Below, piece after piece: positions 37,845 through 46,742 of a stretch of DNA of 64,000 bases. A program made the position numbers and the translations under genes. The notes below the pieces were generated by a model. That model searched no databases, was not told the DNA's origin, and was given only the letters and a program-made list of their open reading frames with translations. Position 1 is the stretch's first letter. Each line of letters begins with the position of its first letter. This DNA is from Kaistia hirudinis (GTDB lineage: Bacteria > Pseudomonadota > Alphaproteobacteria > Rhizobiales > Kaistiaceae), in NCBI RefSeq assembly GCF_014196455.1, contig NZ_JACIDS010000002.1:186001-250000 (forward strand), read 5' to 3'.

Positions 37845-39095
37845 ATGCTGAAGGTTGGAATGTCTTTGCGCAAAGCCGTCCTCGGGGCGGCCCTGCTGGC
37901 GGCGAGTGCATCGAGCGCGCTCGCCGGTGAAGTGACGCTGTGGAGCTGGCGCACCGAGGATCAGGCGGCGATGGAGAAGATCTTCGCCGCCTTCACGGCG
38001 AAGAACCCGGACATCACGGTCAAGCTGCAGTTCACGCCGGATGCCGATTACCAGAACCGCCTGTCGACCGCGCTGCGCGGCGGCAAGGGGCCGGATATCG
38101 CCCAGCTCAAGGCCTATGGCGAATTGCAGCCGCTGATCCAGGGCGGCTATCTCGAGGCGCTCGACGAGAGCGTGCCGCAGCTCAAGGAATTCGGCGAGGC
38201 GGCGCTCGGCGGCTCGCGCTCGATCGATGATGGCAAGCTCTATGGCGTGCCCTATTCGACGCCGGTGATGGGCGTCTTCTACAATACCGAGATCTTCGAG
38301 AAGAACGGCATCGCCGTCCCGAAGACCTATGAGGAATTCATCGCCGCCTGCACCAAGCTCAAGGCGGCTGGCGTGCTGCCGATCGCCGCCGGCGGTGCCA
38401 ATGGTTCTGCCTGGGCGCTCGAGATCAGCGTCGGCGTTGTCGGCCCGACCGTTTATGGCGGCGGCTTCTATGACGAGATGATGAGCGGCAAGGCGAAGTT
38501 CACAGATCCGCGCTATGTCGCGGCGCTGCAGCGCGTCAAGGACCTCGCGCCGTTCTATTCCGACGGCTTCGCCGGCGTCGATTATACGACGGCCACGCAG
38601 CAGTTCATCTCCGGCAAGGCGGCGATGTTCCTCGGCGGCGCCTGGGAAAATGGCTCGTTCAAGGCACAGAACCCGGACCTGAAGTTCTCGATCTTCCCGT
38701 TTCCGGCCGACAAGGATGACGGCCCGGTCGCGGTCTCGACCTTCTCGGACGGCTCCTACGGCCTCGTGTCCGACAGCGAGCACAAGGAAGACGCGGTCAA
38801 GGTGCTGCAGTTCATCGCCTCGCCGGAATTCGCGCAGCTCTTCGCCGACAATCTCGGCTGGCCGCCGGCCCGCTCGGGTGCCACGGCGAATGATCCGGTG
38901 CTGAAGTCGATGATCGACATGCAGGCGAAGCCCACGCCCTATCTGACGCTGGTCGGCTTCCGCTGGCAGACGCCAACGGCGTCCTCGATCCTCCAGGCCG
39001 AGATCATCGACATGATCGAAGGCAAGATCGCGCCGGACAAGCTCGCCGCCGACATGGATGCGGGCGTCGCGACCTGGTTCAAGCCGAAGCAGTAA
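37845..39095 (+). CDS. ABC sugar transporter, periplasmic binding protein
   Basis: A 416-residue family 1 solute-binding protein. Signal peptide MLKVGMSLRKAVLGAALLAASASSALAG; mature motifs are LWSWRTEDQAAMEKIF, YGVPYSTPVMGVFYNTEIFEKNGI, PKTYEEFIAACTKLKAAGVLPIA and MFLGGAWENGSF. It is only distantly similar to the first binding protein, so the two importers probably take different, related sugars. It is paired with the permeases at 39285-41056. Confidence 0.9.
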   Translation: MLKVGMSLRKAVLGAALLAASASSALAGEVTLWSWRTEDQAAMEKIFAAFTAKNPDITVKLQFTPDADYQNRLSTALRGGKGPDIAQLKAYGELQPLIQGGYLEALDESVPQLKEFGEAALGGSRSIDDGKLYGVPYSTPVMGVFYNTEIFEKNGIAVPKTYEEFIAACTKLKAAGVLPIAAGGANGSAWALEISVGVVGPTVYGGGFYDEMMSGKAKFTDPRYVAALQRVKDLAPFYSDGFAGVDYTTATQQFISGKAAMFLGGAWENGSFKAQNPDLKFSIFPFPADKDDGPVAVSTFSDGSYGLVSDSEHKEDAVKVLQFIASPEFAQLFADNLGWPPARSGATANDPVLKSMIDMQAKPTPYLTLVGFRWQTPTASSILQAEIIDMIEGKIAPDKLAADMDAGVATWFKPKQ

Positions 39096-39137
39096 GGCGG
39101 GACGCAAGGCGAGGATCGTTCTTCCGGTCCTCGCCTT

Positions 39138-39267
39138 CTTCACCTCTCCCAGAGGGAGAGGTCGGACCGCAGGTCCGGGTGAGGGGTTACGGCCTCATCC
39201 GGAGAATTCCCTAACCCCTCACCCGCCGCGCTTCGCGCGTCGACCTCTCCCTCCGGGAGAGGTGAAG
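39138..39267. repeat. Inverted pair of REP-like elements
   Basis: The 27-base element CTTCACCTCTCCC...GTCG at 39138-39164 returns inverted at 39241-39267; each copy has its own inner palindrome. The interior (GAGGGGTTACGGCC against CCCTAACCCCTCAC) is also inverted. It separates the binding-protein gene from its permeases, as at 35599-35940. Confidence 0.85.
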
Positions 39268-39284
39268 AACCCAGGAGGCGACCC

Positions 39285-40220
39285 ATGGCATCCCGCCTCC
39301 GGCGTGATCCGATCGACTGGCCGAAGCACCGCGCTGCCGTGTTCTTCGTGCTGCCGGCGCTCGTCATCTATTGCCTGTTCGTGGTCTATCCTCTCGCGAC
39401 CTCGCTGTTCGGGTCGTTCTTCGAATGGCGCGGACTCCGGATGCGCGGCTTCGCCGGGCTCGACAATTTCGCACGCCTCTTCGTCGATCCGAGCTGGCCA
39501 CGGCTATCGGGCGCCTTCCTGCACAATGTGTTCTGGTTCTGCGGCATCATGGTGCTGCAGAACGCGCTCGGGCTGATCTTCGCCTATCTGCTGTTCCTGC
39601 GCAGCCGCGGCACGGCCTTCCTGCAATCCGTGTTCTTCTTTCCCGCCGTGCTGTCGCCGGTCATTGTCGGAGCGCTCTGGCGGCTGCTGCTGACGCCGGA
39701 TGGCGTGGTCGAGACCGTCCTGCACAATCTCGGTCTCATCCAGGGTCGCCTCACCATCCTCGGCAATTCGAGCTGGGCGCTCTGGGTCCTCGTCGCGGTC
39801 GATGCATGGAACTGGATGGGCCTGCCGGTGCTCATCTTCACGGCTGGTCTCCGCCAGATCCAGGGCGAGGTCTTCGAGGCCGCGCGGCTCGATGGCGCCG
39901 GTGCCGGTCGCATCCTGTGGTCGATCGCGCTGCCGCAACTCATTCCCGCGATCTCGTCGCTGACGACGCTGACCTTCATCAACACCTTCAACCAGTTCGA
40001 CCTCGTCTATGTGATGCAGGGCGTGCAGGGCAATCCGAGCTATTCGACCGATACGCTGGTGACCTATTTCTATCGCCTCGCCTTCGGCGCCGAGGGGGCC
40101 GTCGGCATCACCGATATCGGCCTCGCCCTTGCGCTCGGCACGCTGCTCTTCCTGCTCCTGACCGTGGTGACGATCATGCTGCTGCGCTTCTTTGAGAAGC
40201 GGACGGTGAGGCTGTCATGA
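39285..40220 (+). CDS. ABC sugar transporter, permease (MalF-like)
   Basis: A 311-residue inner-membrane permease with six hydrophobic segments. The EAA loop reads VFEAARLDGAGAGRILWSIALPQL. The start is ATG 39285 after CCAGGAGG. It overlaps the next permease gene by 4 bases. It is part of the second importer, again with no ATPase alongside. Confidence 0.9.
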   Translation: MASRLRRDPIDWPKHRAAVFFVLPALVIYCLFVVYPLATSLFGSFFEWRGLRMRGFAGLDNFARLFVDPSWPRLSGAFLHNVFWFCGIMVLQNALGLIFAYLLFLRSRGTAFLQSVFFFPAVLSPVIVGALWRLLLTPDGVVETVLHNLGLIQGRLTILGNSSWALWVLVAVDAWNWMGLPVLIFTAGLRQIQGEVFEAARLDGAGAGRILWSIALPQLIPAISSLTTLTFINTFNQFDLVYVMQGVQGNPSYSTDTLVTYFYRLAFGAEGAVGITDIGLALALGTLLFLLLTVVTIMLLRFFEKRTVRLS

Positions 40221-41056
40221 CCAATCTCGACATCGCGCTGCACGTGAAGCGTCTGCCGGGCTGGATGGTGCTGGCGCTATGGACGCTGGTCGTCGCGCTG
40301 CCGCTCTACATCCTGATTGTCTCCTGCTTCAAATCGACGGCGGAGATCTATGGCGACAAGTTCGGCCTGCCGACGCAATGGACGCTCGACAATTTCGTCA
40401 ATGCGTGGACCAAGGCGCAGTTCGCTCGCTACATGGTCAATTCCTTCCTGGTGACCGGCGGCGCGGTGGCGCTGACCATCATCGTCTCGGCCATGGCGGC
40501 CTTTCCGCTCTCGCGCTATCCGCTCGGCTGGTCCTCGCCGCTGCTCGCCTTCTTCCTCGCTGGCGTGATGCTGCCGATCCGTCTGGCCTCGGTCGAGATG
40601 TTCACGCTGATGAAGCATCTCGACTTGCTCGACAGCCGCCTCGGCCTCGTCTTCGTCTATACGGCGATCCGCATTCCCTTCGCCGTCTTCATCCTCGCCA
40701 ATTTCATGCGCGTGCTGCCGCGCGAGCTCGAAGAGGCGGCGCGGCTCGACGGCGCCAAGGAATGGCGCATCCTCGTCTCGATCATCGTGCCGACAATCCG
40801 CCCGGCGATCGCGATCGTCGCCATCTTCACGGCGATCGCGGTGTGGAACGATTTCTTCTTCCCCCTGATCTTCATCTTCGATGATGCCTACAAGACCGTG
40901 CCGCTCGCCATCACCACCTTCGTCGGCCAGTTCCGCACCGACTGGGGCATGGTCTTCGCCTCGCTCGCCATCTCGATGATGCCGGTGCTGGTGATGTATC
41001 TGCTTCTCGCCCGCCAGATTCGCGAAGGCGTCGGCGCAACGGGAGGTCTCAAGTGA
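40217..41056 (+). CDS. ABC sugar transporter, permease (MalG-like)
   Basis: A 279-residue inner-membrane permease with EAA loop ELEEAARLDGAKEWRILVSIIVPTI. It overlaps both the upstream permease and the downstream PIG-L gene by 4 bases, so transport and sugar-processing genes are on one message. Confidence 0.9.
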   Translation: MTNLDIALHVKRLPGWMVLALWTLVVALPLYILIVSCFKSTAEIYGDKFGLPTQWTLDNFVNAWTKAQFARYMVNSFLVTGGAVALTIIVSAMAAFPLSRYPLGWSSPLLAFFLAGVMLPIRLASVEMFTLMKHLDLLDSRLGLVFVYTAIRIPFAVFILANFMRVLPRELEEAARLDGAKEWRILVSIIVPTIRPAIAIVAIFTAIAVWNDFFFPLIFIFDDAYKTVPLAITTFVGQFRTDWGMVFASLAISMMPVLVMYLLLARQIREGVGATGGLK

Positions 41057-41808
41057 TCGACGCGCAGATCTATTCCGCTCGCTCGCTGCTGGTCGTCGGC
41101 GCCCATGCCTTCGACGCCGAGGTGATCGCGGGGCCGCTCGCGGCGCAGGCGGCAAGGCGCGGCGTCGAGGTGACGTTCCTGCATCTGACCATGGGCGAGC
41201 AGGGCCATACCGCGCTGGCGCCAGCGGCCTATGCTGCGCAGAAGCGCGCGGAAGCCGCGCGCTTCGCGGCGCGGCTCGGCATTGCCTGGCGCGATCTCGG
41301 CTATCCCGACGCCTTCCTGCCGGACGATGACGCCGTCGCGCTCAAAATCGCGGACGTGATCCGCGAGGTCCGGCCGGACACGATCGTCACCCATTGGCAT
41401 GGCAGCTGGCACAAGGATCACCGCGCCGCGGCCAACGCCACCAAGACGGCGGTGCTCTATGCGGCGCTGCCGACGCTCGAACGCGCGCATCCCGCCTTCA
41501 GCCCCTCGCTGCTGCTGTTCGGCGAGAACTGGGAAGATGACGAGGGTTTCGCCCCGGCGCATCTTGTCGATGTTTCGGAGGGGTTCGAGACCTGGCGCGA
41601 GGCGATCGTCGAATATGAGCTCGCACGCGGGCTTTCGTCCTTCCCCTATGTCGACTTCTATTCGGCGCTCTACCGCATGCGCGGCTGCCTGAACGGCACG
41701 ACCTATGCGCAGGGCTTCGCGACGACGTCGCATTCTTTCAATGCTGGCGGCGGCATGTTCGCGGGGGCCCGGCATCGCCCATCCTGTGGCTGCGGAGGTG
41801 ACGCGTGA
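41053..41808 (+). CDS. PIG-L/LmbE family deacetylase
   Basis: A 251-residue zinc-dependent N-deacetylase-like protein. The usual AHPDDxE motif reads GAHAFDAEV here: histidine and the last aspartate are kept, but P-D is A-F. The third metal ligand is in HWHGSWHKDHRAA. Family members remove acetyl groups from GlcNAc-type sugars. It sits between permeases and a ROK kinase in a chain of 4-base overlaps. The C-terminus ends with a Cys-rich tail, CGCGG. N-deacetylation of the imported sugar is the likely role. Confidence 0.8.
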   Translation: MIDAQIYSARSLLVVGAHAFDAEVIAGPLAAQAARRGVEVTFLHLTMGEQGHTALAPAAYAAQKRAEAARFAARLGIAWRDLGYPDAFLPDDDAVALKIADVIREVRPDTIVTHWHGSWHKDHRAAANATKTAVLYAALPTLERAHPAFSPSLLLFGENWEDDEGFAPAHLVDVSEGFETWREAIVEYELARGLSSFPYVDFYSALYRMRGCLNGTTYAQGFATTSHSFNAGGGMFAGARHRPSCGCGGDA

Positions 41809-42698
41809 CCGTTGCTTCCCCGGTCCTGGCGCTCGACCTCGGCGGCACGAGCCTCCGCGCCGCTTTCGCGCCGCTCGGCGATCCGGCCGCGCTCGAAATG
41901 GTCGGCCGCTGGCCGGCGCCGGCCAGCATGGCCGAGCTCGAGGGGCGCGTGGCATCGATCCTCGCGGATCGGCCGGTCGCCGGGATCGGCATCACGGCGC
42001 CGGGCCTCGTCGAGGGCACGGTGACGCGCTGGGTACCGAACCTGCCTTTTCTCGACGGCATCGATCTTCAGGAGCGCCTGGCGCCCGCAGGCGTGCCGCT
42101 GGCCGCCGGCAATGACGCGCAGATGGCACTGCTCGCCGAATCCGCCGTCGGCGCGGCGGCGGGGCTCGACGACGCGATCCTGCTGGCGATCGGCACCGGC
42201 ATCGGTTCGGCGGTGCTCACCGGCGGGCGCATCGCGCGCGGCGCGCATGGCGGCGCCTGCTCGTTCGGCTGGGCCTCCGCCGATATCGGCGATCCCGGCG
42301 AAGACCGCTCGGGCTGGCTGGAGCGCAAGGCCGCCGGCCGTGCGCTCGACGCCCATGCCACGGCGATCGGCCTTGCCGATGGCGCGGCGCTCATCGACGC
42401 CGCACGACGAGGCGAGGGCGCAGCGCTTGCCGCGATCGGTGCGGTGGGCGACGCGCTCGGAACGGTTCTGGCTGGCGCGGTCGCGCTGCTCGATCCGCAA
42501 CTGGTTCTCGTCGCGGGCGGCGTTTCGGAGTCGCTCGATGTGCTGGCCCCGCCGGTGTTGGCGGCGATGCGGCGTCAATTGCCGCCGCATCTGCGCGGCA
42601 TCACGCTGCGCGCCGGCGTGTTCGGTCCGCGCGCCGGCCTGGTCGGCGCCGCGGTCGCCGCGGGGCGTGGCCGGGAATGGTGGAGGAGGAAGGAATGA
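41805..42698 (+). CDS. ROK-family sugar kinase
   Basis: A 297-residue ASKHA-fold kinase starting at GTG 41805. It has ALDLGGTSLRAAF (phosphate 1), GIGITAPGLVEG, GNDAQMALLAE and AIGTGIGSAVLTGG (phosphate 2). The zinc-binding CxCGxxGC motif of most ROK proteins is absent; the region reads HGGACSFGWASAD. It lacks a DNA-binding domain, so it is an enzyme and not a NagC-type repressor. It probably phosphorylates the deacetylated or imported amino sugar. Confidence 0.82.
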   Translation: MTVASPVLALDLGGTSLRAAFAPLGDPAALEMVGRWPAPASMAELEGRVASILADRPVAGIGITAPGLVEGTVTRWVPNLPFLDGIDLQERLAPAGVPLAAGNDAQMALLAESAVGAAAGLDDAILLAIGTGIGSAVLTGGRIARGAHGGACSFGWASADIGDPGEDRSGWLERKAAGRALDAHATAIGLADGAALIDAARRGEGAALAAIGAVGDALGTVLAGAVALLDPQLVLVAGGVSESLDVLAPPVLAAMRRQLPPHLRGITLRAGVFGPRAGLVGAAVAAGRGREWWRRKE

Positions 42699-43438
42699 AC
42701 AAGGACATGCTCCTCACTGTCGACCGGCGCAAGCCGGAGCCGCTCTGGCATCAGGCGGAGAAGGCGATCCGCGAACGGATCGAGGCCGGCGAATGGCCGC
42801 CGGGCACGCAGATTCCGGCCGAGGACAAGCTGTGCGAATGGCTCGGCGTCTCGCGCATCACCATCCGCCACGCGCTGCGCAACCTCGAATCCATCGATCT
42901 CCTGCGCCGTGAGCATGGCCGCGGCACCTTCGTGCGCAATGCGAGCGTCGTTGCCGGTCCGCGCGGCCTGACCTCCTTCACGACGGAAATGGCGGCGATC
43001 GGGCTGAAGGTCGGTTCGCGCCTGCTCTCGCAGGAGATCGTGCCGGCCAATGCCGCCATCGCCGCGGCGCTCGGCATCGAGGAGGGCGACGACGTCGTGC
43101 GCATCCGCCGCCTCCGCCTCGGCAATGGCGATCCGATCGGCGTCCAGTCCGCGCATCTGCGCTTCGACCGCGTCCCCGGCCTGATCGAGCAGGACCTCAG
43201 CGAGGGCTCGCTCTATCAGCATCTGGAGCGGCTCTACGGCATCAAGCCGATCGAGGCGACGGAGACCTACCGCGTCGGTCCGGCCGGTGCCGAGGATGCG
43301 GCGCTGCTCGGTGTCGTCGAAGGCAGCCCCTCCTTCATCGTCGAGCGCATCACGGTCGATGCGCGCGGCCCCTTCGAAACCACGCTCTCCGTCATGCGCG
43401 GCGACCGCTACGAGATCCGGTCGGTCCTGCGCGCCTGA
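42695..43438 (+). CDS. GntR-family regulator, HutC/UTRA subfamily
   Basis: A 247-residue regulator. Its N-terminal winged helix is PLWHQAEKAIRERIEAGEWPPGTQIPAEDKLCEWLGVSRITIRHALRNLESIDLLRREHGRGTFV; the UTRA ligand domain follows, with EEGDDVVRIRRLRLGNGDPIGVQSAHLRFD. UTRA regulators often sense sugar phosphates (for example NagR with GlcN-6-P). ATG 42695 overlaps the ROK stop by 4 bases and follows GGAGGAAGG. Best candidate to bind the CGTTATAACG sites; that link is inference. Confidence 0.9.
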   Translation: MNKDMLLTVDRRKPEPLWHQAEKAIRERIEAGEWPPGTQIPAEDKLCEWLGVSRITIRHALRNLESIDLLRREHGRGTFVRNASVVAGPRGLTSFTTEMAAIGLKVGSRLLSQEIVPANAAIAAALGIEEGDDVVRIRRLRLGNGDPIGVQSAHLRFDRVPGLIEQDLSEGSLYQHLERLYGIKPIEATETYRVGPAGAEDAALLGVVEGSPSFIVERITVDARGPFETTLSVMRGDRYEIRSVLRA

Positions 43439-43498
43439 GCTTCCCCCACCCCGGGCGCGCCTCGTCGCTCCCGGCCCCCTTTACCCAAGGAGACTTCA

Positions 43499-44284
43499 AT
43501 GTCCGACTTCTACCTGCACCGCCTGATCGGCCTGATCGAGAAGGCAGGCACCAACAACGCCGCCGCGCTCGACGAGGCGGCCAAGCGCTTCTCCGAGACG
43601 CTGGCGAAGGGTGGTCTCGTCCATCTCTTCGGCTCGGGCCATTCGGTCCTGCCGACGCAGGAGGCCTTCCCGCGCTATGGTTCCTTCGTGGGTCTGAACC
43701 CGCTCACCGACCCGCGCGTGATGTGGCACAACGTGCTCGGCGCCGGCGGCGTGCGCGAACTGCTCTGGCTGGAGCGCACCGAGAACTACATCGACAAGTT
43801 CCTCGATCACCAGCCACTCAATCCGGGCGACTGCATCATCATCTACAGCCATTCCGGCACCAATTCGGCCGGTATCGAGACGGCGCTCTACGCCAAGAAG
43901 CGCGGCCTCTTCGTCGTCGCCGTCACCTCGAAGGCCAACGACAAGCCGGCCAAGCACTCCTCGGGCAAGCGCCTCAAGGATGCGGCCGACCTCGTGATCG
44001 ACACGGGCTCGCCCGTGGAGGACGCGATCGTTCCGATCGAGGGCTGGAGCCGTCCGGTTTCGGGCTCGTCGACCGTGCTCGCCATGATCCTGACGCATGA
44101 GCTGATCGCGCGCACCGCCGACCAACTCGCCAAGAAGGGCGTCGAACTGCCGGTCTTCGCGTCGCCGACCATCGAAGGCGTCACGCTGCACGACACCGAC
44201 ATCATCTACGGCGTCTATCGCGAACGCATGCTCGAGGCGCAGCAGAAGCACCTCGACACCTTCAAGCAGACCATGGCCGGCTAA
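43499..44284 (+). CDS. SIS-domain sugar isomerase-like protein (UPF0309-like)
   Basis: A 261-residue protein with a single SIS fold: GLVHLFGSGHSVLPTQEAF (phosphosugar-binding loop) and DCIIIYSHSGTNSAGIETALYAKKRGLFVVAVTS (second SIS loop). Together with the deacetylase and kinase it could isomerise or deaminate an amino-sugar phosphate. It follows the GntR gene by 60 bases and has AAGGAG before the ATG. A long inverted repeat follows its stop. Confidence 0.83.
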   Translation: MSDFYLHRLIGLIEKAGTNNAAALDEAAKRFSETLAKGGLVHLFGSGHSVLPTQEAFPRYGSFVGLNPLTDPRVMWHNVLGAGGVRELLWLERTENYIDKFLDHQPLNPGDCIIIYSHSGTNSAGIETALYAKKRGLFVVAVTSKANDKPAKHSSGKRLKDAADLVIDTGSPVEDAIVPIEGWSRPVSGSSTVLAMILTHELIARTADQLAKKGVELPVFASPTIEGVTLHDTDIIYGVYRERMLEAQQKHLDTFKQTMAG

Positions 44285-44296
44285 GGCCTGCGCCGG

Positions 44297-44350
44297 CTTT
44301 CGAATGCTTTCGCTTCGCGCTAGACTGGTGCGAAGCGAAAGCATCGAAAG
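44297..44350. promoter_or_regulatory. Long inverted repeat, probable DeoR/GlpR auto-operator
   Basis: The left arm at 44297-44318 and right arm at 44330-44350 are perfect reverse complements except for one extra A, with an 11-base spacer. The arms contain TTTCG repeats, the half-site type bound by GlpR/DeoR repressors. The right arm ends 6 bases before the regulator's ATG, so it could block translation or transcription. It could also act as terminator for the SIS gene. Confidence 0.7.
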
Positions 44351-44356
44351 GCTGCG

Positions 44357-45133
44357 ATGTTCACGTCCGAGCGCCAATCCGCCATCCTCGCCCGCGCCAA
44401 GGCAGAGGGGCGCGTCCTCGTCGACGCGCTGGCGGCGGAGTTTGGCGTCTCGCCGCAGACGATCCGCAAGGATCTGAACACGCTCTGCGACGCGCGCCAG
44501 CTGGTGCGCGTCCATGGCGGCGCCGCGCTCGCCTCCGGCATCGAGAATCTCGAATATGAGGCGCGCCGTACGCTCGCGGCCGACGCCAAGGCTGCGATCG
44601 GCCGTGCCGCCGCCGCGCTGATCCCTGACGGCGCCTCGCTTTTCGTCAATATCGGCACCACGACCGAGGCCGTCGCCGCGGCGCTCGCCGAGCGTGCCGG
44701 CCTGATGGTCATCACCAACAATATCAACGTCGCCAATCGGCTCCGCACCCATTCCGGCATCGAGGTGATCATTGCCGGCGGCGTCGTGCGCGCCGCAGAT
44801 GGCGGCATTGTCGGCGAAGCGGCGGTCGACTTCATCCGCCAGTTCAAGGTCGATTTCGCCGTGGTCGGCGTCTCCGCGATCGACGCGGACGGCGCGCTGC
44901 TCGATTTCGATTTCCGCGAAGTGAAAGTCGCGCAGGCGATCATGGCCAATGCGCGCCACATCATTCTGGTCGCCGACGCAACCAAGTTCGAGCGCTCGGC
45001 GCCAGTGCGGATCGGCCATGTTTCGCAGGTCCACAGCTTCGTCACCGACCGCTGCGACAAGGTGGGCATCCGGCGCATCTGCGCGGAGCACGGCGTCCGG
45101 CTCGTGGAGGCGGCGCCGCGAGCTTTCGTTTGA
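44357..45133 (+). CDS. glpR: DeoR-family transcriptional repressor, GlpR-like
   Basis: A 258-residue repressor. Its N-terminal HTH is RQSAILARAKAEGRVLVDALAAEFGVSPQTIRKDLNTLCDARQLVRVHGGA; the DeoR C-terminal sensor domain has NIGTTTEAVAAAL and IIAGGVVRAADGGIVGEAA. glpD follows 69 bases downstream, which supports a glycerol-3-phosphate regulon. TTTCG-containing operators lie on both sides of it (44297-44350 and 45124-45151). Confidence 0.88.
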   Translation: MFTSERQSAILARAKAEGRVLVDALAAEFGVSPQTIRKDLNTLCDARQLVRVHGGAALASGIENLEYEARRTLAADAKAAIGRAAAALIPDGASLFVNIGTTTEAVAAALAERAGLMVITNNINVANRLRTHSGIEVIIAGGVVRAADGGIVGEAAVDFIRQFKVDFAVVGVSAIDADGALLDFDFREVKVAQAIMANARHIILVADATKFERSAPVRIGHVSQVHSFVTDRCDKVGIRRICAEHGVRLVEAAPRAFV

Positions 45134-45151
45134 ATTTCGTTTGCGTTCGTA
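45124..45151. promoter_or_regulatory. Tandem GlpR-type operator before glpD
   Basis: Two 11-base direct repeats, TTTCGTTTGAA and TTTCGTTTGCG, are followed by a partial third, TTCGTA. They overlap the last codons of the regulator gene and end 52 bases before glpD. The TTTCGTTT core matches the half-sites in the inverted repeat upstream of the regulator. Confidence 0.7.
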
Positions 45152-45202
45152 TTAGACCAATCAGGCTTTCACATTCGCCGCGAGGCGGCGCGAGAGGCTC
45201 GC

Positions 45203-46720
45203 ATGGCGGACGCACCCCTCTACGACATCTTCGTCATCGGCGGCGGCATCAATGGCTGCGGCATCGCGCGCGACGCGGTGGGGCGCGGCTATTCGGTCTA
45301 TCTCGCGGAGATGAACGATCTCGCCAGCGGCACCTCGTCGGCCTCGACGAAGCTGATCCATGGCGGTCTGCGCTATCTCGAATATTACGAGTTCCGCCTG
45401 GTCCGCGAGGCGCTGATGGAGCGCGAGGGGCTGTGGCGGATGGCGCCGCACATCATTCATCCCATGCGCTTCGTGCTGCCCTATGCCAAAGGCATCCGTC
45501 CGGCCTGGATGATCCGGCTCGGCCTCTTCCTCTACGACCATATCGGCGGCCGCAAGCTGCTCCCGGCGACGCGAACGGTGGATCTGCGCCACGACCCGGC
45601 CGGCAAGCCGCTGAAGCCGCTCTTCTCGACCGCGTTCGAATATTCCGACGGCTGGGTCGACGATGCGCGCCTCGTCGCCCTCAACGCCCGCGATGCCCAT
45701 GAGCGCGGTGCCGTCATCCGCACCCGCGCGCGCGTCGTCGGGGCGCAGCGCGCCGGCGAGATGTGGCGCGTGACGATCGAAGACGGACGCACCGGCGCAG
45801 TGAACGAGGTCTTCGCTCGCCTTCTCGTCAACGCCGCTGGTCCCTGGGTCGATCACGTCCTGTCGGATGCGCTGGGCGAGGGCGACGTCCACAATGTCCG
45901 CCTCGTGCAGGGCAGCCATATCGTCGTCAGAAAGAAGTTCGACGATCCGCGCGCTTTCTTCTTCCAGAACCATGACGGCCGCATCATCTTCGCCATCCCC
46001 TATCAGGATGATTTCACGCTGATCGGCACGACCGACCGCGACTATCCCGGCGATCCGCATGATGTGCGGATCAGCGAGGAGGAGACGGACTATCTCTGCG
46101 CGGCGGCGAGCGAATATTTCGCCGAACCCGTGCGGCGCGAGGATATCGTCTGGACCTATTCCGGCGTCCGCCCGCTTTATGACGATGGCGCCTCGACCGC
46201 GCAGGCAGCGACGCGGGACTATGTGCTGCGCGAGGAGGCCCCGGATGGCGGCGCGCCGCTGATCAGCGTCTTCGGCGGCAAGATCACCACCTATCGCCGG
46301 CTGGCCGAGCACGCGCTGGAGAAGATCGGCGCGCATATCGGCGCGAAGGGGCCGGCCTGGACCGCGGCGAGCCGCCTGCCGGGCGGCGATTTCGAGCCGC
46401 AGGCCTTCGATGCGGGCGTCGCGACGCTGGCGCGTGACTATCCCTTCCTCGGCGCGGTGACGGCCCGCCGCCTCTTCCGCCTCTATGGCACGGAGGCCGC
46501 GGCCTTTCTCGGGCGGGCGGCGAGCCGTGCCGAACTCGGCCGCGATTTCGGCCATGGCCTCTTTGAAGCCGAGGTCCGCCATCTGGTCGCGCGCGAATGG
46601 GCGGTCAGCGCGGACGATATCCTGTGGCGGCGCACCAAGCTCGGCCTGCGCTTCTCGGCCGAGCAGGCGGCTCAGCTGGCCGATTTCCTCGGCCAGCTGC
46701 ATCTCGAGGCGGCGGCCTGA
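45203..46720 (+). CDS. glpD: Glycerol-3-phosphate dehydrogenase, FAD-dependent
   Basis: A 505-residue aerobic enzyme oxidising glycerol 3-phosphate to dihydroxyacetone phosphate and passing electrons to quinone at the inner membrane. N-terminal FAD motif DIFVIGGGINGCGIARDAVGRG; LASGTSSASTKLIHGGLRYLE is diagnostic of GlpD; the C-terminal DAO_C domain (RLFRLYGTEAAAFL ... EVRHLVAREWAVSADDILWRRTKLGL) is complete. Regulated by the adjacent GlpR-like protein. Confidence 0.96.
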   Translation: MADAPLYDIFVIGGGINGCGIARDAVGRGYSVYLAEMNDLASGTSSASTKLIHGGLRYLEYYEFRLVREALMEREGLWRMAPHIIHPMRFVLPYAKGIRPAWMIRLGLFLYDHIGGRKLLPATRTVDLRHDPAGKPLKPLFSTAFEYSDGWVDDARLVALNARDAHERGAVIRTRARVVGAQRAGEMWRVTIEDGRTGAVNEVFARLLVNAAGPWVDHVLSDALGEGDVHNVRLVQGSHIVVRKKFDDPRAFFFQNHDGRIIFAIPYQDDFTLIGTTDRDYPGDPHDVRISEEETDYLCAAASEYFAEPVRREDIVWTYSGVRPLYDDGASTAQAATRDYVLREEAPDGGAPLISVFGGKITTYRRLAEHALEKIGAHIGAKGPAWTAASRLPGGDFEPQAFDAGVATLARDYPFLGAVTARRLFRLYGTEAAAFLGRAASRAELGRDFGHGLFEAEVRHLVAREWAVSADDILWRRTKLGLRFSAEQAAQLADFLGQLHLEAAA

Positions 46721-46742
46721 CGCCGCCGCGCATTCGGGCGCG

